A program made the position numbers and the translations under genes. From Candidatus Latescibacterota bacterium (GTDB lineage Bacteria; JAAXHH01; JABIQT01), in the NCBI GenBank assembly GCA_018667995.1, contig JABIQT010000013.1:1-10367 (forward strand): 10,367 nucleotides of DNA. Reading direction: 5' to 3'. The first letter of the stretch is position 1. The number at the start of each line of letters is the position of its first letter. The notes beneath the pieces are model-generated. The model saw only the letters and a program-made list of their open reading frames with translations, searched no databases and was not told where the DNA came from. Positions 5,494 through 10,367 of the stretch are shown one piece after another.

Positions 5494-6486
5494 ATGGAGA
5501 AAAGAACTGTTCAGGTAGGGGGTGAGACCATAGAGGTGCCTGATGTGAGCAAATCTTGGCTCATGGTCGCAGCAGGTGTCCTTGTTGCCCTCTGGTTGGT
5601 GTTTTCGGCCTTCTATACCGTAGATGCTGACGAGGTGGGCGTGATTCAAAGGTTCGGTCGATACACGCGGACGACCGAGCCCGGCCTACATTTTAAACTG
5701 CCTTTTGACATGGAGACCGTGGTCAAAGTCAAGGTGCAGCGTGTCTTCAAGGAGGAGTTTGGCTTCCGAACCGCTCAGGCGGGGGTTCGTACCGAGTATG
5801 CCCGGGGCGACTTTACGGGTGAGTCCTTGATGCTTACGGGCGATTTGAATTCTGCTGTAGTGGATTGGATCGTTCAATACCGTGTCAAGGATCCGGTCAA
5901 GTATCTGTTTCAGGTACGAAACGTTGTTGAAACTCTGAGAGACGTGTCGGAATCAGTGATGCGTGAGTTGGTAGGTGATCATAGTGTGGACGAGGTCATC
6001 GTTCTCAGTCGTCAGGACATTGAAACGCTGGCCCAGGTGGCTACGCAGAAGCTCCTGGATGATTTTGAGACCGGTATCGATATCGTGACCATAAAGCTAC
6101 AGGACGTAAATCCTCCACCTCCTGTGCAGCCGGCCTTTAATGAGGTCAATGAGGCCCGGCAGGAGAAGGAAAGAATCATCAATGAGGCTCTGGAAGCATA
6201 CAACAAGGTCGTGCCGCAGGCGCGCGGTCAGGCCGAGCAGACCATTCGGCAGGCAGAGGGATATGCAACGAACAGGGTGAACCGAGCACAGGGCGACGCG
6301 GAGAAATTCAATGCCGTGCGTCAGGAATACAACAAGGCAAAGAACGTAACTCGCCGTCGCTTGTATCTCGAAACCATGCTCGACATCATTCCCTCGCTCG
6401 AAAACATCTACATCATTGATGAATCACAGAAGGGTGTCATTCCGCTTCTGCAGTTTCCGGCTTCGTCGAAAGGGGTGCAAAATTGA
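5494..6486 (+). CDS. hflK: Protease modulator HflK (SPFH/band-7 membrane protein)
   Basis: Subunit of the HflK-HflC inner-membrane complex, which assembles with the FtsH protease and limits its access to membrane substrates. The 330-residue protein has a short cytoplasmic N-terminus, one transmembrane helix (about 22-42, WLMVAAGVLVALWLVFSAF), then the SPFH/band-7 domain starting ADEVGVIQRFGRY with EPGLHFKLPF (62-71), a DVNPPPPVQPAF turn at the end of the domain, and a long Ala/Glu/Arg-rich coiled coil (about 217-285). The C-terminus includes IYIIDESQKGVIPLLQF, typical of HflK. It lacks the Gly-rich N-terminal extension of E. coli HflK (about 420 residues). AAGGAG lies six bases before the ATG. 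The last codons overlap hflC by four bases, so the two are coupled. No ftsH is in the window. Confidence 0.95.
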   Translation: MEKRTVQVGGETIEVPDVSKSWLMVAAGVLVALWLVFSAFYTVDADEVGVIQRFGRYTRTTEPGLHFKLPFDMETVVKVKVQRVFKEEFGFRTAQAGVRTEYARGDFTGESLMLTGDLNSAVVDWIVQYRVKDPVKYLFQVRNVVETLRDVSESVMRELVGDHSVDEVIVLSRQDIETLAQVATQKLLDDFETGIDIVTIKLQDVNPPPPVQPAFNEVNEARQEKERIINEALEAYNKVVPQARGQAEQTIRQAEGYATNRVNRAQGDAEKFNAVRQEYNKAKNVTRRRLYLETMLDIIPSLENIYIIDESQKGVIPLLQFPASSKGVQN

Positions 6487-7427
6487 AATGGTCTAATCTG
6501 GCGACAGCCGGGGTAGCGGTCCTATTGCTGCTGGTTCTCTCGGCATCGACCTATACAGTCGACGAAACAGAGCAGGTTATTATTCTCCAATTTGGTAAGC
6601 CCGTGGGGGAGCCCATTACGGAAGCTGGACTCCACTTCAAAATGCCGTTGATCCAGGACGTGATTACGTTTGATAAGCGCATACATGAGTGGGACGGCGA
6701 TGAAAACCAGATTCCCACGTCTGATAAAAAATACATCTGGGTGGATACATTTGCCCGGTGGCGCATTGTTTCGCCTCTCAAGTTCTACCAGTCGGTGAAC
6801 AATGAGCGCAACGCCCAGAGTCGTCTCGACGACATTATAGATAGTGCTACCCGAAACTATGTTTCTGAGAATCTCCTCATTGAGGTGGTTCGAAACAGCA
6901 ATAGGGAGCTGCAGATTACCATCGAGGAGGCTGAAGGGTTCGGGTTGGAGAATACCACTGATCTTCAGATTGAGCAGGGCCGAGAGAAAATCACGGAGTT
7001 GATCCTCGCCAAGGCCGCGGAAACCATGCCTCAGTATGGCATCGAGCTTCTCGACATGCGCATTAAGCGTATGAACTACATTGAGGAAGTGCGACAGAAG
7101 GTGTACGAACGGATGATCTCCGAACGCAAGCGTATCGCCGAGAAGTTTCGTTCAGAAGGCCAGGGCCGCAAAGCTGAGATCGATGGTGAACGTGAGAAGG
7201 AAATGCAGCGGATTACATCCGAGGCCTATCGTACCGCCCAGGAAATCAAGGGTAAAGCCGATGCGGAGGCAACGCGCATATATGCCTCGGCTTTCAACAG
7301 GGATCCTGAGTTCTACTCCTTCATTCAGACGCTCGAGACCTATAAGAGCACGCTGGATAAGAAAAACACGACCATGATTCTTAGCACCGATAGTGACTTC
7401 TTGAAATACCTCAAGAAAGTCCGGTAA
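6483..7427 (+). CDS. hflC: Protease modulator HflC (SPFH/band-7 membrane protein)
   Basis: Partner of HflK in the membrane complex that encloses and regulates FtsH. The 314 residues comprise a single N-terminal transmembrane helix (about 7-24, ATAGVAVLLLLVLSAS), the SPFH/band-7 domain (TEQVIILQFGKPV, then EAGLHFKMPLIQDV, DKRIHEWDGD and YIWVDTFARWRI), the conserved GIELLDMRIKRMNY segment, a charged coiled coil (about 200-265), and the C-terminal FYSFIQTLETYKSTLD motif of HflC. The start is TTG inside TTGA, sharing bases with the hflK stop, with AGGGG seven bases upstream; the nearby ATG at 6488 is out of frame. The overlap and uncommon start suggest translational coupling that keeps the two subunits in step. 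Confidence 0.95.
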   Translation: MKWSNLATAGVAVLLLLVLSASTYTVDETEQVIILQFGKPVGEPITEAGLHFKMPLIQDVITFDKRIHEWDGDENQIPTSDKKYIWVDTFARWRIVSPLKFYQSVNNERNAQSRLDDIIDSATRNYVSENLLIEVVRNSNRELQITIEEAEGFGLENTTDLQIEQGREKITELILAKAAETMPQYGIELLDMRIKRMNYIEEVRQKVYERMISERKRIAEKFRSEGQGRKAEIDGEREKEMQRITSEAYRTAQEIKGKADAEATRIYASAFNRDPEFYSFIQTLETYKSTLDKKNTTMILSTDSDFLKYLKKVR

Positions 7428-7493
7428 GACTGGATTCTGACGTTGTCTGTGCAGCGTCCAATCGGTCCAATGCTTGGGATTGTGCCAATGCGG

Positions 7494-7532
7494 AAAGGGA
7501 CGGCAGGGAGATACCTGTCGTCCCTTTCTTGT
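7494..7532 (+). terminator. Intrinsic terminator of the hflK-hflC operon
   Basis: AAAGGGACGGCAGG (7494-7507) pairs with CCTGTCGTCCCTTT (7514-7527) over 14 positions with one G-U pair and a 6-base loop, then TTTCTTGT. It lies about 65 bases past the hflC stop. The T-run is interrupted by C, so efficiency may be moderate. Confidence 0.85.
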
Positions 7533-7841
7533 ACGTGCATTCATCTCGATTGGTGGAGACAATCAAGTGTTTATTCAGGGGGTGTTGGTTACCCGGAACT
7601 GCCGGAGGGATGAGTGGAGCCGTCCACTGCCCATGTTATCGATAGGAGAATCAGAAGTGGAAATGAAGATGGCCCGTGACCGTACCGCCTCTGATACCTC
7701 AACAGTCTACCCAGTTGCCCGCCACTCGCCATCTCAGTTGGATTCACACATTCCGTGCAACACTATAATCCTACCCCTATAGGTTCTGGCTCTCACCGGT
7801 ATCCATTTCGGATGTCCACCCGGCTGGCTCCCCGTGATTCG
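7533..7841. other. Intergenic region between convergent hflC and the PhyH gene
   Basis: No gene is supported; a frame across 7474-7782 overlaps the terminator and has no domain-like composition. One small hairpin, AGTGGA (7613-7618) and TCCACT (7623-7628) with loop GCCG, is present. No T-tailed terminator is seen for the minus-strand PhyH gene. Confidence 0.45.
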
Positions 7842-8711
7842 CTACATATCCTGCAATCTTTGCCCAAGCGCCGTTTTGTCCTCGTCTATCATGGCCCTCC
7901 ACGCCCGCTGTTCACGCTCCGTGAAGAGTGGGTCCTCCCCGAATAACCGCAGGACTCTACGATCATTGGTGGATCGAGCACGTTTTCTGATGGTTTCGAT
8001 ATTGGCATGATCAAATCTGTCTCTATGGGGCAATCCGATTCGCTGGAAGTAGGCGCTGATAAAATACCTGATCTCTTTCGTGGTGTTTACCGAACCGGCA
8101 TGAAGGATTTCATTATGGGTAAATACCATGTCGCCAGCTTTCAGTGATAGGCACCGCTCACGAGGATGAGGTTCCCGGTGTTTGTCGGTGGGGATGATTG
8201 TGAAATCCAGATGGGATCCCGGGATTACTCGTAGCGTGCCACTTTCCGGCGTCATGTCCTGAAGATAGGTAAGGCAATTGCAGGCTGTAGGAGCTGTGTA
8301 GGGATGAGGTCGGGGATTCTTGTTGGAAGGATGATCACCCCACATCTCGGAATAGCTGAAGGCATCCCGGTGCCAATGGGCGACCTGATTAAACTCATGC
8401 TTCGGTCGGCACGGAAATCCTGTGATCTCGAAACTATCCAGTTGCACAAATGGTCCCATGGCCTGCTCGGCGAAATCTAACACCGTTCCGTCGAGGACGT
8501 GGGGCGCCAGAAGAGGCGAGAGCGTCTCGTGATTCAGAAGTTCGGATATGGTTGTTCGTGAGGTATCCGGTTCACGAGCGAAACGGTTTTCGAATTCTGA
8601 ATCGATTGCCCGTCTTGTGGCCCCTATGCGCTCCTGGGGCATGAATCCGTCAAATACTGTGTATCCCTCGCCCTGATACTCGTCAAAATGGTCAGATAGC
8701 GACCGTTGCAT
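7842..8711 (-). CDS. PhyH-family Fe(II)/2-oxoglutarate-dependent dioxygenase
   Basis: Predicted cytoplasmic non-haem iron oxygenase of the phytanoyl-CoA dioxygenase family; members hydroxylate varied small molecules using O2 and 2-oxoglutarate. In 289 residues the double-stranded beta-helix iron ligands are visible: the HxD pair H114 and D116 in AHWHRDAF, and the distal His204 in NEILHAGS. R215 in TKEIRYFISAYF is the expected 2-oxoglutarate carboxylate partner. The segment SGTLRVIPGSHLDF (157-170) is typical of the family. The N-terminal FDEYQGEGYTVFDGFM matches the usual opening of the fold. ATG is set by a strong AAGGAGG seven bases upstream. A minus-strand TATACT around 8796-8801 could be its -10, but no good -35 matches. 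The substrate cannot be predicted; such enzymes are highly expanded in some uncultured marine lineages. Confidence 0.92.
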   Translation of the reverse strand: MQRSLSDHFDEYQGEGYTVFDGFMPQERIGATRRAIDSEFENRFAREPDTSRTTISELLNHETLSPLLAPHVLDGTVLDFAEQAMGPFVQLDSFEITGFPCRPKHEFNQVAHWHRDAFSYSEMWGDHPSNKNPRPHPYTAPTACNCLTYLQDMTPESGTLRVIPGSHLDFTIIPTDKHREPHPRERCLSLKAGDMVFTHNEILHAGSVNTTKEIRYFISAYFQRIGLPHRDRFDHANIETIRKRARSTNDRRVLRLFGEDPLFTEREQRAWRAMIDEDKTALGQRLQDM

Positions 8712-9260
8712 CGGTAATCCTCCTTTTCATTAGAAAAGCTCATTGGCCTAAAGAGCTCTCTCACTGTTTCCGCGAACACGTGGTGTCGCAACAGTATAGT
8801 CAGGTAATTCGCTTCTGGATCGCATCTCACTACCTCATTGAACGCATTCGACGATTCTTTGAGGCTGACGAGGAACTGTCTGTCGCATGGTTCGATGACG
8901 ATCCACAGCGATGTGTGCCGTTATCTCGGAAACTGTGGATCGGTGCTGTACAGAATGGTGTGGTGCCTCGCGTGGCTCGCCAGGCCCACACCGATGATGG
9001 AATAGTTGAGGATTCTCGTAGCCCAGACGAATGATTCGTGATGTCCGCTAGAAACAGACGATGATTCGATGTAAGTCGCTATTCTATGAAACGTCCAGGG
9101 CCAAAGAGTTCCTTGATACTTCTTCCAGCTATTGTCGTGCGATCAGCTGGTCATGAGACGTCGCTGCTTTTCCTGACGCCGTCGATAATGACCGAGATCT
9201 GTATCGTAACTCCCCAACGCCATCTGGCCAGATCGAAACTCCGGCATACATTTGGGCCCG
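8712..9260. other. Intergenic region of about 550 bases between the M81 and PhyH genes
   Basis: Apart from a doubtful frame at 8780-9034, no gene is apparent. A perfect 12-bp palindrome, ATCTGGCCAGAT, lies at 9222-9233, about 28 bases after the peptidase stop on the minus strand; without a T-run it is not a normal terminator. The left end holds the PhyH ribosome site and probably its promoter. The gap makes a single peptidase-oxygenase transcript unlikely. Confidence 0.45.
8780..9034 (+). CDS. Doubtful small hypothetical protein
   Basis: An 84-codon frame opening with two GTG codons encodes a charged, aromatic-rich protein (FWIASHYLIERIRRFFEADEEL, split by no stop). The frame stays open further left across the PhyH start region on the opposite strand, where no ATG is found. 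There is no ribosome site, and I recognise no family. It could be a remnant of a decayed gene or simply chance. Composition in the first 60 codons is somewhat protein-like, which is the only reason it is listed. Confidence 0.15.
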   Translation: MVSQQYSQVIRFWIASHYLIERIRRFFEADEELSVAWFDDDPQRCVPLSRKLWIGAVQNGVVPRVARQAHTDDGIVEDSRSPDE

Positions 9261-10367
9261 CTACAGCTCCATGTCACCGTCAAAGGGATACAAGGGGCGC
9301 CGCAGATTTCGGTAAGAAAAGCTGAAGAGATTGGGACTGTGGACGCCTGGCGTGTCTACCTCGAGAATCTCATGGGCCAGAGGCGTGTAGTCGGCGCGGT
9401 AGTGCACGGCAGATTTCAGCGCGATGAGCTTACGGTCGCGGGGCTCGATACCCACGCACCGCAGGACCTCGGCATCAAAAGGTTGATGGCGTTCCTCCGT
9501 GAGTATGACCTCGACACCTCCTATGATGACCACAGCGGTGCGCCCCATTCGACCTTTTCTACCGCGTCCCATGGGGCCTTTGAATACATAGATACCGTCA
9601 GAAATGGTCTTCACGTAGGTCTCAGCCTCAACGGGCGTCCCATGCATACCGTCCGTCTTGCCGCCAATGGTGAGATGCACGGTGGCGCCAACACCGGCCT
9701 TTGCGACGACATTGATCGATTCCGGGTCGGCTATGACGGCCACCACTGCGCCCTCAAAATTCGCCTCGATCAGTGCCCGTAGAATAAATGTTCCGTCACA
9801 TGGCCCGCCGCCACCGGGATTATCTGCCCCTTCCGCGAGAATGATCGGCTGTCCTTCCGTTCGCCTGGCGTATGTGATCGCCTCTTCGATGGATACCAGC
9901 TGCGTTTTGAAAGAGGAGCGCATCGACCAGATGCGGTTTGCGAGTGCGTCTGCCTTCTCCTCCGCGAGGGCCTGGTCCCCATCCGTTGTCACAAGAACAG
10001 AGAGACCAGCGTGATGTATATCGGCAAATGGAAACCCCATGGATAAAGTGGCTGTGACCACATGCTCCTCGGACTCCATTTCATGTAGTCTGTTCACGAG
10101 GCCTATCATGGGCTCCTTCATCGTGCATTGGACAGGTGGCGGCGTCAACAAGGGTAGCTGACGATAAGCCACCGTGGGTTGAATTTCACCACGGATGATC
10201 CTGTAAATCACATCAGTCGCCTCACGCCCGCGCTCGTACATATCCACATGGGGGTATGTATCAAAACCAATGATTACGTCGGGGTATTTTACGGTCTCGG
10301 GCGAGATGTTGGCGTGCAGGTCGAAGGTAGTCACGATGGGCAGGTGACCCACAAGTTCCCGCACTGA
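9261..10367 (-). CDS. M81 family metallopeptidase, MlrC-like (5' end outside window)
   Basis: C-terminal 368 residues or so of a zinc peptidase related to MlrC (microcystinase C), a cytoplasmic enzyme that finishes linear microcystin breakdown; most M81 proteins have no known substrate. The frame is open to the right edge, and a full-length member has about 490-510 residues, so roughly 125 N-terminal residues are missing; the GTG at 10364 is not the true start. Visible motifs are TTFDLHANIS and, 22 residues after its His, the His of GFDTYPHVDMYERG; from memory this spacing equals that of the proposed MlrC metal ligands D184, H186 and H208. The MlrC C-terminal domain follows with AEGADNPGGGGPCDGT, VHLTIGGKTD and a final SPNLFSFSYRNLRRPLYPFD segment, the normal family end. 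The substrate here is unlikely to be microcystin by default; small cyclic or modified peptides are possible. Confidence 0.93.
   Translation of the reverse strand, partial: SVRELVGHLPIVTTFDLHANISPETVKYPDVIIGFDTYPHVDMYERGREATDVIYRIIRGEIQPTVAYRQLPLLTPPPVQCTMKEPMIGLVNRLHEMESEEHVVTATLSMGFPFADIHHAGLSVLVTTDGDQALAEEKADALANRIWSMRSSFKTQLVSIEEAITYARRTEGQPIILAEGADNPGGGGPCDGTFILRALIEANFEGAVVAVIADPESINVVAKAGVGATVHLTIGGKTDGMHGTPVEAETYVKTISDGIYVFKGPMGRGRKGRMGRTAVVIIGGVEVILTEERHQPFDAEVLRCVGIEPRDRKLIALKSAVHYRADYTPLAHEILEVDTPGVHSPNLFSFSYRNLRRPLYPFDGDMEL

Noticed and set aside
7474-7782. Plus-strand frame of 102 codons after hflC
   Set aside because: Runs through the operon terminator hairpin and shows no domain-like pattern.
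9252-9782. Plus-strand frame of 176 codons
   Set aside because: Antisense to the well-conserved M81 peptidase coding sequence.
1-10367. CRISPR array, tRNA, rRNA, tmRNA, RNase P RNA or insertion sequence
   Set aside because: No regular repeats, T-arm motifs, conserved rRNA segments or transposase frames were seen on either strand.

Overview
The window reads as chromosomal DNA of a free-living Gram-negative-type bacterium of roughly balanced base composition. It carries seven complete protein genes, one gene cut by the right edge, and unusually legible promoters, an operator and terminators. The HflK/HflC pair, the short primary-type sigma factor resembling Bacteroidetes and relatives, a CXC bacilliredoxin, a PhyH-family oxygenase and an M81 (MlrC) peptidase together recall lineages such as Latescibacterota, Poribacteria or other uncultured FCB/PVC-like marine bacteria. 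This placement is an inference from gene content; no rRNA or tRNA is present to confirm it.

Left part (1-2611, genes on the minus strand). In transcription order: an Rrf2-family regulator with a cysteine triad (2028-2558), a bacilliredoxin of the BrxA/BrxB family (1377-1901), and a sigma-70 family factor (263-1099) ending in a strong intrinsic terminator (221-258). The Rrf2 gene has a clear sigma-70 promoter whose -35 and spacer are covered by a dyad (2592-2615) that closely resembles the IscR type-1 operator. This suggests a self-regulating iron-sulfur or redox sensor beside a thiol-redox protein.

Middle (2612-4550). A divergent cold-shock protein gene (3070-3270, TTG start) has a strong promoter at 2894-2922, then a complete intrinsic terminator inside its leader (2980-3022), and a second terminator after the gene. 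The arrangement fits transcription attenuation or a small leader RNA. A SpoIIE/PP2C-type phosphatase (3636-4550, minus strand) follows.

Right part (4551-10367). A gene-poor stretch of about 940 bases precedes hflK-hflC (5494-7427), which are translationally coupled by a TTGA overlap and closed by a terminator; their products form the membrane complex that modulates the FtsH protease. Then, on the minus strand, come a PhyH-family Fe(II)/2-oxoglutarate oxygenase (7842-8711) and the C-terminal part of an M81/MlrC-type metallopeptidase (9261 to the right edge). The intervals between these have no convincing genes.

I found no CRISPR array, transposon, phage gene or recognisable new multi-gene system. 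The most interesting signals are regulatory: the terminator inside the cold-shock leader and the IscR-like operator on the Rrf2 gene.
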